Notes under the pieces: generated by a model
What the model saw: the letters and a program-made list of their open reading frames with translations, nothing else
What the model was told of the DNA's origin: nothing
The model's database searches: none
Source of the DNA: Oscillospiraceae bacterium
GTDB taxonomy: Bacteria > Bacillota > Clostridia > Oscillospirales > Oscillospiraceae
DNA: 58,229 bases
Assembly (NCBI GenBank): GCA_017412585.1
Contig: JAFPXK010000004.1
Coordinates: 1 to 58,229 of the forward strand
Direction: 5' to 3'
Part shown: positions 42,825 through 52,903 of the stretch, piece after piece
How positions within the stretch are numbered: the first letter of the stretch is position 1
How the letters are laid out: every line of letters begins with the position of its first letter
Made by a program: the position numbers and the translations under genes

Positions 42825-43491
42825 AGGTCTCAACCTCCTTGTCGAAATAGGTGATGGAGATGACGCCGGGCAGCTCACGGAGGAACTGGACCTGGCTGGG
42901 CTTGAGATGCTGGTCGGTCTCCAGTACCATAAGGGCGTCGCCGCCACGGCGGTCACGGTGGACGCTCATGTTGCCCACGTTGATGTGAAGCTGGTTCAGG
43001 ATGGTGGTAACGGCGGCCAGGGTGCCAAACTCGTCCTGGTTGCGGATGACAAGGGTGTTGTGGTCACCGGTGAAGAACACCTCGATGCCGTCCAGCATGT
43101 GTACCTCGATGGCGCCGCCGCCGATGCTGCACGCCTGCACCTCCAGATGGGCGTCGCCGTCGCCCCACAGCTCGATGAGTGCGGTGTTGGGGTGGGCGTC
43201 CCGGAGATCCACGGCGTCCAGGGTGTATTCCAGCCCCTCCTTCTCCGCCTCCTCAAGGGCGAAGGGGATGCGCAGATCGTCGGGCTTCATGCCCAGCAGG
43301 CCGCCGATGATGGCCAGATCCGTTCCATGGCCCAGGCCCGTTTCGGCAAAGGAGCCGTGGAGATGAATGGCGGCGCGGCGAGGCCGGGTGCCCAGCAGGG
43401 TGCGGGCCATGTAGCCGATGCGGGCGGCGCCGGCTGTATGGGAGCTGGAGGGCCCCACCATGATGGGACCCAAAATGTCAAACAGATCCAT
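42814..43491 (-). CDS. sdaAB: L-serine dehydratase, beta subunit
   Basis: Partner of sdaAA, 225 aa. The N-terminal domain opens with MDLFDILGPIMVGPSSSHTA, a family hallmark; the C-terminal part (about 148-225) is an ACT domain (TLVIRNQDEFGTLAAVTTIL), which usually senses an amino acid. The two-subunit form is the Firmicutes type. Confidence 0.95.
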   Translation of the reverse strand: MDLFDILGPIMVGPSSSHTAGAARIGYMARTLLGTRPRRAAIHLHGSFAETGLGHGTDLAIIGGLLGMKPDDLRIPFALEEAEKEGLEYTLDAVDLRDAHPNTALIELWGDGDAHLEVQACSIGGGAIEVHMLDGIEVFFTGDHNTLVIRNQDEFGTLAAVTTILNQLHINVGNMSVHRDRRGGDALMVLETDQHLKPSQVQFLRELPGVISITYFDKEVETYGT

Positions 43492-43603
43492 ACCCTTTCC
43501 TCTCTTTCCTCCGGCAGGAATGGGAAACCTGCCATATTACGTCACATTATAGCTTATCGCGGCGCAAATGAAAAGGGGCGGAGGACGATATTTTGGCAAT
43601 TAC

Positions 43604-43632
43604 TTGACTTTTTGGCACCTTTCCTTTATACT
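43604..43632 (+). promoter_or_regulatory. Sigma-A promoter of the valS T-box transcript
   Basis: TTGACT (43604-43609) and TATACT (43627-43632) with 17-bp spacing; the transcript would start near 43640, giving a leader of about 280 nt. Confidence 0.85.
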
Positions 43633-43889
43633 ACGGTGAGAAATGCGATGAGGGAAAGGCATGCGGTTGCGGATGCGCAGAGAGGGAGCGGATGGTGCAA
43701 GCTCCCGTGAGGCGCCGTATGTGTCGTTCCGGAGCTGTCGGCTGAAGTGGCAGTAGGCCGTATCGGAGGCCCACCGTTATCGGGGCGGGATGCGTGAGCA
43801 TCCGTGAGTGCGGGAGCAATCCCGAAGACAGGTGGTACCGCGGACAACCGTTCGCCCTGTTTTGCTATGACGGCAAAACGGGGCTTTTT
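43633..43889 (+). promoter_or_regulatory. T-box riboswitch of valS
   Basis: Leader RNA that binds uncharged tRNA-Val and switches valS on. The T-box sequence AGGTGGTACCGCGG is at 43830-43843. Stem I carries the distal AGAGAGGGAGC..GGTGCAAGCTCC hairpin (43681-43706), and an 8-bp stem (GCATGCGG with 43715-43722) ends directly before GTC at 43723-43725, the likely valine specifier codon. The intrinsic terminator at 43853-43889 (stem CGCCCTGTTTTGC with GCAAAACGGGGC, T5 tail) lies just before the valS ribosome-binding site. The antiterminator would pair the T-box with the 5' part of that stem. Confidence 0.93.
43853..43889 (+). terminator. Regulated terminator of the valS T-box
   Basis: GCCCTGTTTTGC (from 43854) pairs with GCAAAACGGGGC (to 43884, one G:T pair), 6-7 nt loop, then TTTTT. 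Confidence 0.9.
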
Positions 43890-43921
43890 GTTTTGCCGAT
43901 TTCCGAAAAAGGAGAGATTTT

Positions 43922-46555
<2,634 letters not shown>

Positions 46556-46599
46556 GCGCTGGCGGCTTTCGACGGAAAGAGACCTGCAAAATAGCATAT

Positions 46600-46639
46600 A
46601 ATCACCGCAGAAGTGGATTCTGCGGTGATTATTTTTTTT
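46600..46639 (+). terminator. Terminator of valS
   Basis: A 13-bp perfect stem (46600-46612/46618-46630), 5-nt loop and T8 tail. It ends 2 bp before the Shine-Dalgarno of spoIIAA; an exact TATAAT at 46597-46602 overlaps its left arm and could be a -10 for the spoIIA operon, but no -35 fits. Confidence 0.88.
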
Positions 46640-46658
46640 ACGAAGGAGTGAGGTCGAG

Positions 46659-46994
46659 ATGGAATTATCCATCATCGGAAAGGACAGAACCCTGGAAATC
46701 CAACTGAAAGGTGAGCTGGATCACCACGGGGCCAAGGGGCTGCTGACACAGATGGATATGGCCATTGAACGGTATGTTCCTCGGGTGCTGACCATGGATT
46801 TCGGCGGGGTGACGTTTATGGACAGCTCCGGCATCGCCGTGGTGCTACGGGGCTGGCAGCGGATGCGGGAGTTGGGGGGACAGATGCATCTGACCCATGT
46901 GGCAGCCCAGCCGCGAAAGGTATTTGAGGCAGCCGGCGTGGGCCGGATGATGACTATTAACGCAGGGGAGGAGACGGACTATGCAGCGCATTGA
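46659..46994 (+). CDS. spoIIAA: Anti-sigma F factor antagonist
   Basis: STAS-domain protein of 111 aa that frees sigma-F from SpoIIAB in the forespore. The phosphorylated serine is in TFMDSSGIAVVLRGW (Ser57, matching Ser58 of B. subtilis). AAGGAGTG precedes the start; the stop overlaps spoIIAB by 14 nt. It is the first gene of the conserved spoIIAA-AB-AC operon. Confidence 0.95.
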   Translation: MELSIIGKDRTLEIQLKGELDHHGAKGLLTQMDMAIERYVPRVLTMDFGGVTFMDSSGIAVVLRGWQRMRELGGQMHLTHVAAQPRKVFEAAGVGRMMTINAGEETDYAAH

Positions 46995-47421
46995 AAACTA
47001 TGTGACACTGGAATTTTTGAGCCGAAGTAACAATGAGGGCTTCATGCGAGTGGCGGCGGCGGGGTTTGCCGCCCAGCTGGACCCCACGCTGGACGAGCTG
47101 GGGGACATCAAAACGGCGGTGAGCGAGGCGGTGACCAACGCCATCGTTCACGCTTACCCCGACAGGATCGGACGGATCCAGGTGAAAATGAAGCTGCTGG
47201 AGAGCAACACGCTGGAAATCGTGGTGCGTGACTGGGGCAGAGGCATCGACAATATCGAGCAGGCACGGCAGCCCCTGTTTACCACCGGGGGCGAGGAGCG
47301 CAGCGGCATGGGTTTCACCATTATGGAGAGCTTTATGGATACGCTGCGCATCAAATCCACGCCGGATAAGGGCACCACGGTGGTGATGCGTAAACGCATT
47401 TCCCGCCGCACAAAGCGATGA
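46981..47421 (+). CDS. spoIIAB: Anti-sigma F factor / serine kinase
   Basis: GHKL-fold protein kinase of 146 aa that holds sigma-F inactive and phosphorylates SpoIIAA. The N box EAVTNAIVHAYP, G1 VRDWGRGI and G2 RSGMGFTIMESFMD motifs of the ATP site are intact. It overlaps the genes on both sides. Confidence 0.96.
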   Translation: MQRIENYVTLEFLSRSNNEGFMRVAAAGFAAQLDPTLDELGDIKTAVSEAVTNAIVHAYPDRIGRIQVKMKLLESNTLEIVVRDWGRGIDNIEQARQPLFTTGGEERSGMGFTIMESFMDTLRIKSTPDKGTTVVMRKRISRRTKR

Positions 47422-48119
47422 GCGTCACGCTGTCGCTGCTGGAAAAAGCCCGCAGCGGTGACGAGGCAGCCTGCGGCACCATGCTGGAGGAGAACAGCGG
47501 ACTCATCTGGGCGGTGGTGCGGCGGTACAGTGGCTGCGGCGTGGAAACGGAGGACCTGTATCAGCTGGGATGCATTGGATTTATCAAGGCTGTGAAGGGA
47601 TTTGACCTTACATACGGAACGCAGTTTTCCACCTATGCCGTGCCTAAAATCGCGGGAGAGATACGGCGGTTTATCCGGGATGACGGGGCGGTGAAGGTGG
47701 GGCGCACCATGCGGGAGAAGGGCTATACCGTCTGGACGGCCCGGGAGCGGCTGACTACGCAGTTAGGGCGGGAGCCCACCGTGTCGGAGCTGGCGGAGGA
47801 GCTGGGCATGACGGCGGAGGAGATCGCGGCGGTAGAGCTGGCTAACGTGGCACCGGAGTCGCTGCAGCAGGAGACCGGGGATGGCTTGACGCTGGAGAGC
47901 AGCATCGGAACCGACGCGCCGGAGGACGCTCTGGTGGAAAAAATCGCGCTCCGGGAGGCCATTGCGGCACTGCCGGAGCGGGAAAAAACGGTGATTCTTC
48001 TTCGGTTTTTCAAGCACCTGACACAGCAGCAGGTGGCACGGGTGCTGGGTGTGTCCCAGGTGCAGGTGTCCCGGCTGGAGCGGCGGAGCCTGGCAACGCT
48101 GCGTCAGCTTTTGGCGTGA
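47418..48119 (+). CDS. sigF: Forespore RNA polymerase sigma-F factor
   Basis: First compartment-specific sporulation sigma factor, 233 aa. Region 2 (YQLGCIGFIKAVKGFDLTYG, FSTYAVPKIAGEIRRFIRDD), region 3 (GREPTVSELAEELGMTAEE) and region 4 with helix-turn-helix (LTQQQVARVLGVSQVQVSRL) are complete. The ATG overlaps the spoIIAB stop. The last 110 bp, coding for region 4.2 and the tail, overlap the 3' end of a gene on the opposite strand. Confidence 0.95.
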   Translation: MSVTLSLLEKARSGDEAACGTMLEENSGLIWAVVRRYSGCGVETEDLYQLGCIGFIKAVKGFDLTYGTQFSTYAVPKIAGEIRRFIRDDGAVKVGRTMREKGYTVWTARERLTTQLGREPTVSELAEELGMTAEEIAAVELANVAPESLQQETGDGLTLESSIGTDAPEDALVEKIALREAIAALPEREKTVILLRFFKHLTQQQVARVLGVSQVQVSRLERRSLATLRQLLA

Positions 48120-48873
48120 CGCCGTAGTCGGCAGGGAGAAACTCCGTCATGGTGCCGCGATAGCGCTTGGGGAGGAAGCTGTTCTGACAGCGGGGATTCT
48201 CCCGCTGGGCGATAGCCACGGTGTCAAAAAAGCGCTTCCAAAGGGTGCGGTACTGCACCTCCTGTTCGTCAGGGGGATTCAGCGTCAGGTTATCCACCGG
48301 CAGCAAACGGGAGCTGCCGCCGGAATAGACCAGAAGCTCCCGGTGGGTGCGGTCATAGATGAAAAAGGACTCGTTGGCGTAGCGGTCGCAGAAGTGGCGG
48401 CGCAGCAGGGGGAGGACACGGTTTTTCGGCTCGATCTCGCTGCCCAGCACGCCATCATAGTCGGAAAAGCGGATGAAGCCCCGCAGCTTTTCCAACTCGC
48501 CATTCAAGTGGCGGACGGCCTTGGCGATGGGGTAATAGGTCTCGTCGGCCCGGTTGCGGAGAAAGGTGGGGCCGTCATCATACAGCTTGCGGATGAAGGC
48601 GTACAGGTGTATTTCCTTGTCCTCCAAACAGGTGAGGAAGGCCCGGCGCAGCAGATCCGCCGCATTCTGGGACAGGCGCACGATGCTGCGGTAGACGCGG
48701 CGGGCGTGGGCAATGTTTGTGGGCACGTAGCGCACAGAATACAGCGACCAGCAATCCTCATCGCCGCAAAAGGCGATGGGGAATTCTTTATGCACATAGC
48801 TCTCATACACACAGCAGAGAAAGCCGTCGAAGGTTTCGTCGTACTGAAATACCACTTCCGGCCAGTTCATCAT
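48010..48873 (-). CDS. TIGR03915-type putative DNA repair protein, partner of radical SAM
   Basis: A protein of 287 aa. It opens with VVFQYDETFDGFLCCVYESY and contains RRAFLTCLEDKEIHLYAFIR, DRYANESFFIYDRTHRELLVY and the closing block SFLPKRYRGTMTEF, as in the TIGR03915 family. That family always accompanies the TIGR03916 radical SAM protein and is sometimes fused to a uracil-DNA glycosylase-like domain, which suggests DNA repair or modification; the activity is unproven and the glycosylase domain is absent here. Members normally end near TEF. This one adds about 42 residues rich in Pro and Ala (PAGTPAPGTHPAPVPPAAV), read antisense through the end of sigF; the extension is probably non-functional. 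Confidence 0.85.
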   Translation of the reverse strand: MMNWPEVVFQYDETFDGFLCCVYESYVHKEFPIAFCGDEDCWSLYSVRYVPTNIAHARRVYRSIVRLSQNAADLLRRAFLTCLEDKEIHLYAFIRKLYDDGPTFLRNRADETYYPIAKAVRHLNGELEKLRGFIRFSDYDGVLGSEIEPKNRVLPLLRRHFCDRYANESFFIYDRTHRELLVYSGGSSRLLPVDNLTLNPPDEQEVQYRTLWKRFFDTVAIAQRENPRCQNSFLPKRYRGTMTEFLPADYGVTPKADAALPGSAAPAGTPAPGTHPAPVPPAAVSGA

Positions 48874-48874
48874 A

Positions 48875-50146
48875 TCACCCCGTGGCATCAAATAAGGAAA
48901 GCTGCTCCATGGCGGCATGGGGCAGAAGGCCCCGCTCGATGGTTTCCAACTGGCGCACCATGGTGGCGGGGGAGAAGCGCAGGCCGTCGCGCATGCGGCC
49001 GGCGCAGGTGATGAAATATTGCGCCCGCTTGACCACCACACCCAGGCGGGACAGATCCTCCCAGCGGATGGTGCCTACACGGCGGGCGGCCAGGATGCGC
49101 TGAGCGCCGACCTGCCCGATACCCGGGACACGGAGAAGCTGCTCATAGTCGCAGGTCATGATCTCCACCGGGAAAAGCTCCAGATGGCGCACGGCCCAGT
49201 CGCATTTTGGGTCAAGATAGGGATTGAAATTGGGACGGCTGTCGTCCAGCAGCTCCCGGGCCTGAAAGCCGTAAAACCGCAGCAGCCAGTCGGCCTGGTA
49301 GAGCCGATGCTCCCGCAGCAGGGGCGGCTTGGTGTCCAGGGAGGGGAGGAGGGTATTCTCCACCACGGGAACGTAGGCGGAGTAAAACACCCGCTTGAGA
49401 CGGTAGGTTTGATAAAGGGACTCGGTGAGATGGAGGATATGGCGGTCGGTGTCGCCGGTGGCGCCTACAATGAGCTGAGTGCTCTGGCCTGCCGGCGAAA
49501 AAGCGGGAGCATGGCGATACTTTACCAACTCCCGTTTGTTCTCCCGCACGGTGTCCCGAATCTGGGCCATGGGACGAAAAATGGCGCTGCGGGATTTGTC
49601 CGGCGCCAACGTGCGAAGCCCCTGCTCGGAGGGCAGCTCAATATTGATGCTGAGGCGGTCCGCCAGCAGGCCCAGGGTGTTCACCAGCTCCGGCGCGGCG
49701 CCGGGGATGGCCTTGGCGTGGATATAGCCGTTAAAGCGATATTCCTCACGCAAAATCCGTAGGCAGGTGATCATCTGCTCGGTGGTATAGTCGGGATTGC
49801 GCAGTACGCCGGAGGACAGAAAAAGGCCTTCGATGTAGTTGCGGCGGTAGAACTGAATTGTCAGCTCCGCCAGCTCCCGGGGCGTAAAGGCGGCACGGCG
49901 GGTGTCGTTGGACCGGCGATTGACACAATACTTGCAGTCGTAGACACAGCTATTGGTCATCAGCACCTTCAGCAGGGTGATGCACCGTCCGTCGGCGGAA
50001 AAGCTGTGGCAGCATCCGGCGATGGAGGAGGACGTGTTGCCGATCTTCCCGGCCTGGTAACCACGACGCACGCCGCTGGAGGTGCAGGCGGCGTCATATT
50101 TGGCGGCGTCGGCCAGTATGGTCAGCTTTTCCAGCGTGTCCATCAT
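48875..50146 (-). CDS. TIGR03916-type putative DNA modification/repair radical SAM protein
   Basis: Radical SAM protein of 423 aa. The cluster cysteines are Cys67, Cys71 and Cys74 (NSCVYDCKYCVNRR); a second cysteine group lies earlier (CCHSF, GRC). The C-terminal part contains a helix-hairpin-helix DNA-binding motif (LLRVPGIGQVGAQRILAARR). The family is known only from context and is linked to uracil-DNA glycosylase-like domains; the chemistry is unknown. It starts 3 nt after the small upstream ORF and ends 1 nt before its TIGR03915 partner, so all three genes form one operon, here apparently driven by an SOS-controlled promoter. Confidence 0.9.
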   Translation of the reverse strand: MMDTLEKLTILADAAKYDAACTSSGVRRGYQAGKIGNTSSSIAGCCHSFSADGRCITLLKVLMTNSCVYDCKYCVNRRSNDTRRAAFTPRELAELTIQFYRRNYIEGLFLSSGVLRNPDYTTEQMITCLRILREEYRFNGYIHAKAIPGAAPELVNTLGLLADRLSINIELPSEQGLRTLAPDKSRSAIFRPMAQIRDTVRENKRELVKYRHAPAFSPAGQSTQLIVGATGDTDRHILHLTESLYQTYRLKRVFYSAYVPVVENTLLPSLDTKPPLLREHRLYQADWLLRFYGFQARELLDDSRPNFNPYLDPKCDWAVRHLELFPVEIMTCDYEQLLRVPGIGQVGAQRILAARRVGTIRWEDLSRLGVVVKRAQYFITCAGRMRDGLRFSPATMVRQLETIERGLLPHAAMEQLSLFDATG

Positions 50147-50149
50147 CCA

Positions 50150-50269
50150 TTACGCAGCGCGGCGGCGACGGCGGGGCTGCCCATGCTCCAGCTTGTCAAT
50201 CAGCCGCATAAACTCGATGGACAGGGAAGCGGCGCCGATAAAAATGAAGATCATACCGATAGTCGTCAT
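50150..50269 (-). CDS. 39-aa single-pass membrane protein, first gene of SOS-controlled operon
   Basis: I do not recognise this protein. The 39 codons from ATG 50269 to TAA 50150 begin MTTIGMIFIFIGAASLSIEF: one hydrophobic helix (about 3-20), then an amphipathic charged stretch (RLIDKLEHG) and a tail of five consecutive arginines. GGAGGG is 7 nt before the ATG (complement of 50277-50282), an excellent ribosome-binding site, and the ORF fills the space between the promoter and the radical SAM gene exactly. The topology would put the basic tail in the cytoplasm. Known SOS-induced small membrane proteins include division inhibitors (YneA, SidA) and the TisB toxin; any such role here is inference. 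Confidence 0.7.
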   Translation of the reverse strand: MTTIGMIFIFIGAASLSIEFMRLIDKLEHGQPRRRRRAA

Positions 50270-50304
50270 GATAAATCCCTCCGTAAAACATCTGTTCTAT
50301 TGGT

Positions 50305-50333
50305 ATTATAAGTCGAACATACGTTTCTGTCAA
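50305..50333 (-). promoter_or_regulatory. Consensus sigma-A promoter of the SOS operon
   Basis: Exact TTGACA (complement of 50328-50333) and exact TATAAT (complement of 50305-50310), 17-bp spacer, giving a leader of about 29 nt before the small ORF. A promoter this strong would need repression, which the SOS box in its spacer would provide. Confidence 0.92.
50314..50327. promoter_or_regulatory. LexA (DinR) SOS box
   Basis: CGAACATACGTTTC matches the Gram-positive SOS box CGAACRNRYGTTYC at every position. It lies entirely between the -35 and -10 of the minus-strand promoter, the usual place for LexA repression. Confidence 0.88.
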
Positions 50334-50341
50334 GCAAAAAT

Positions 50342-50356
50342 CGAACAAAATTTCGA
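50342..50356. promoter_or_regulatory. Possible second, degenerate SOS box upstream of pcrA
   Basis: CGAACAAAATTTCGA keeps the CGAAC half-site and an imperfect right half (T instead of G at the first base). It is 16 bp upstream of the pcrA -35 and 14 bp from the perfect box. Confidence 0.3.
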
Positions 50357-50372
50357 TTTTCTCGGCTGGCTG

Positions 50373-50401
50373 TTGACCGGCGCAGGATTTTGTATTACAA
50401 T
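50373..50401 (+). promoter_or_regulatory. Sigma-A promoter of pcrA
   Basis: TTGACC (50373-50378) and TACAAT (50396-50401), 17-bp spacer, 37 bp before the start codon. Confidence 0.8.
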
Positions 50402-50438
50402 GGAAACAACATACACAACTGCTTGAGGGTATAGAGAT

Positions 50439-52874
50439 ATGACCGAACTGGAGAAGAGATTTATTGCGGCGCGGCGGCAGGCCATCGCCATGGAATTCGG
50501 CAAGCTGAACGACAGGCAGCGCCAGGGCGTGCTGACCACAGAGGGCCCGCTGCTGCTGCTGGCAGGCGCCGGCAGCGGCAAGACCACGGTGCTGATCAAC
50601 CGGGTGGCCAACCTATTAAAATATGGACGGGGCAGCGACACGGAGGAAATCCCCATGCCCATCACCGGGGATGAGGTGGAGTTTCTGGAGGGGTATATCC
50701 GGAACCCAGACCCGGCCCAGAAGCCGCTGATGGAGTATCTCTGCGCCGTGGAGCCCGCAAGGCCCTGGGAGGTGCTGGCCATCACGTTCACCAACAAGGC
50801 CGCCACGGAGCTGAAGGAGCGTCTGGAGCGGATGCTGGGGGAGGAGGCCCGGGACGTGTGGGCCTCCACGTTCCACAGCGCCTGTGTCCGCATTTTGCGG
50901 CGGGACATTGAGCATGTGGGCTTTTCCCGGGACTTTACCATCTATGACACCGACGACAGCAAGCGGGTAGTGAAGGACTGCTTGAAATCTCTTGACCTGG
51001 ACGAGAAGACTTTTCCCGTCCGGGAGGTGCTGGCGGTGATGTCCGACGCCAAGGACCGGATGCAGACGCCGGAACAGTTCTGCAAGCAGTGGGAAAGCGC
51101 CGGAGAATGGCGTAAAATAAGGATAGGTAAAGTGTATAGGCTTTACACGCAAAAGCTGTTTGAGGCCAACGCTTTGGACTTTGACGACATCATTTTGCAC
51201 ACGGTGCGGCTGCTGCGGGACCACCGGGAGGTGCGGGAATACTACCAGAGGAAGTTCCGCTACGTGCTCATCGACGAGTACCAGGACACCAACAATCTGC
51301 AGTACCAGTTGGCCAGTCTGCTGGCGGGCGGGCATCGGAACATCTGCGTGGTGGGCGACGACGACCAGAGTATTTATCGCTTCCGTGGCGCCAACATCGA
51401 GAACATCCTCAACTTTGAGAGCGAATACAAGGGCGCCCGCACCATTCGTCTGGAGCAGAATTACCGCTCCACCCAGCACATTCTGGACGCGGCCAACGGG
51501 GTGATTCGCAACAATTTAGGGCGCAAGGGCAAGACGCTGTGGACCAACAACGGCGCCGGCGACACGGTGACGGTGAAAACCACCTTCAACGAGAGCGACG
51601 AGGCCAACTACGTGCTGGGGCAGATCATGATGGCCTACCGCCGGGGGGCCAACTGGAAGGACAATGCCATTCTCTACCGGATGAACGCCCAGTCCAACGC
51701 GCTGGAATATGCCTGCAAGCGCAACGGCGTGCCCTATAAAATCATCGGCGGCACCAAGTTCTTCGACCGGGCCGAGGTGAAGGACATGCTGGCGTATCTC
51801 TGCGTCATCAACAACCCTGCCGACGACCTGCGGCTGCGGCGCATTGTCAACGTGCCCTCCCGGAAAATCGGCGCCACTACCGTGGACAAGGCTCAACTGC
51901 TGGCCACCCGGGACGGAAGAACGCTGTACGAGGTGTTTGCCCACGCGGACGAGTACCCGGAGCTGAAGAATACTGCTGCAAAGCTAAAAGCCTTTACAGA
52001 GCAGATAGAGACAATGCGGAGAGCGTTGGACGGCGCGGAATTGGTGGACTATTACGGCTATGTGTGCCAAACCACCGGCTATGTGGCCATGCTGCAGGAG
52101 AAGAACGACCCGGAGAGCCTGGCCCGGCTGGAAAACGTGGAGGAGCTGAGCTCCAGCATCCACGCCTTTTTGGATCACGAGCCGGACAATCCCACCCTGG
52201 CGGGCTTTTTGGATGAGGTGGCGCTGTACACCGATCTGGACGACACCACCGACGGGGACAACTGCGTGCTGATGATGACCATGCACAGCGCCAAGGGACT
52301 GGAGTTCCCCTATGTGTACGTGGTGGGCATGGAGGAGGGCATTTTCCCGGGGAACCGGGCGTTGTCCGACGCGGAGGAATTGGAGGAGGAGCGGCGGCTT
52401 TGCTACGTGGCCATGACCCGGGCCAAGGAGCACCTGACGCTGACCAACGCCCGGCAGCGCTTGCTGTTCGGCCGCACGGCTGCCAGCATGCCGTCACGGT
52501 TTTTGAATGAGATTCCCGAAAACGACATGGAGTGGCTGTCCAAGCCGGAGCCCCGGCAGGAGCGGCCGGCGTTTGACGATTTTGACGACTACGGCGCTTC
52601 CGGCGGCGTGGCCTACCGGGTGGACGCGGATATTGCCCACCACCGTCAGCAGGTGAAAAAGACGCTGGACAGCGTGCGAAAGGCGCCTACGCCTTCCGCC
52701 GCGCTGCCGGACATCAAGGCGGGGGAGACGGTGCATCACAGCGCCTTCGGCAAGGGCATGGTGCTCAGCGTGCGGCCTATGGGCGGCGACGCGCTGCTGG
52801 AGGTGGCCTTCGACAACGTGGGCACCAAGAAGCTGATGCTGAAAACCGCCATGAGCCACCTGACCAGGGGCTGA
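50439..52874 (+). CDS. pcrA: ATP-dependent DNA helicase PcrA/UvrD
   Basis: Superfamily 1A 3'-5' helicase in nucleotide excision repair and replication-conflict resolution, 811 aa. Walker A LAGAGSGKTTVLINRV (42-49 core), motif Ia ITFTNKAATELKERL, motif II LIDEYQDTNNLQY, motif III VVGDDDQSIYRFRGA, motif IV LEQNYRST, motif V MTMHSAKGLEFPYVYVVG and motif VI RRLCYVAMTRAK are present; a Tudor-like C-terminal domain (HHSAFGKGMVLSV) binds RNA polymerase in homologues. An insertion of about 40 residues (62-104) separates motifs I and Ia. It is divergent from the SOS operon, sharing its control region. Confidence 0.96.
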   Translation: MTELEKRFIAARRQAIAMEFGKLNDRQRQGVLTTEGPLLLLAGAGSGKTTVLINRVANLLKYGRGSDTEEIPMPITGDEVEFLEGYIRNPDPAQKPLMEYLCAVEPARPWEVLAITFTNKAATELKERLERMLGEEARDVWASTFHSACVRILRRDIEHVGFSRDFTIYDTDDSKRVVKDCLKSLDLDEKTFPVREVLAVMSDAKDRMQTPEQFCKQWESAGEWRKIRIGKVYRLYTQKLFEANALDFDDIILHTVRLLRDHREVREYYQRKFRYVLIDEYQDTNNLQYQLASLLAGGHRNICVVGDDDQSIYRFRGANIENILNFESEYKGARTIRLEQNYRSTQHILDAANGVIRNNLGRKGKTLWTNNGAGDTVTVKTTFNESDEANYVLGQIMMAYRRGANWKDNAILYRMNAQSNALEYACKRNGVPYKIIGGTKFFDRAEVKDMLAYLCVINNPADDLRLRRIVNVPSRKIGATTVDKAQLLATRDGRTLYEVFAHADEYPELKNTAAKLKAFTEQIETMRRALDGAELVDYYGYVCQTTGYVAMLQEKNDPESLARLENVEELSSSIHAFLDHEPDNPTLAGFLDEVALYTDLDDTTDGDNCVLMMTMHSAKGLEFPYVYVVGMEEGIFPGNRALSDAEELEEERRLCYVAMTRAKEHLTLTNARQRLLFGRTAASMPSRFLNEIPENDMEWLSKPEPRQERPAFDDFDDYGASGGVAYRVDADIAHHRQQVKKTLDSVRKAPTPSAALPDIKAGETVHHSAFGKGMVLSVRPMGGDALLEVAFDNVGTKKLMLKTAMSHLTRG

Positions 52875-52903
52875 GGCGAGGAGATATGACGGGAGGCGCA
52901 GGA

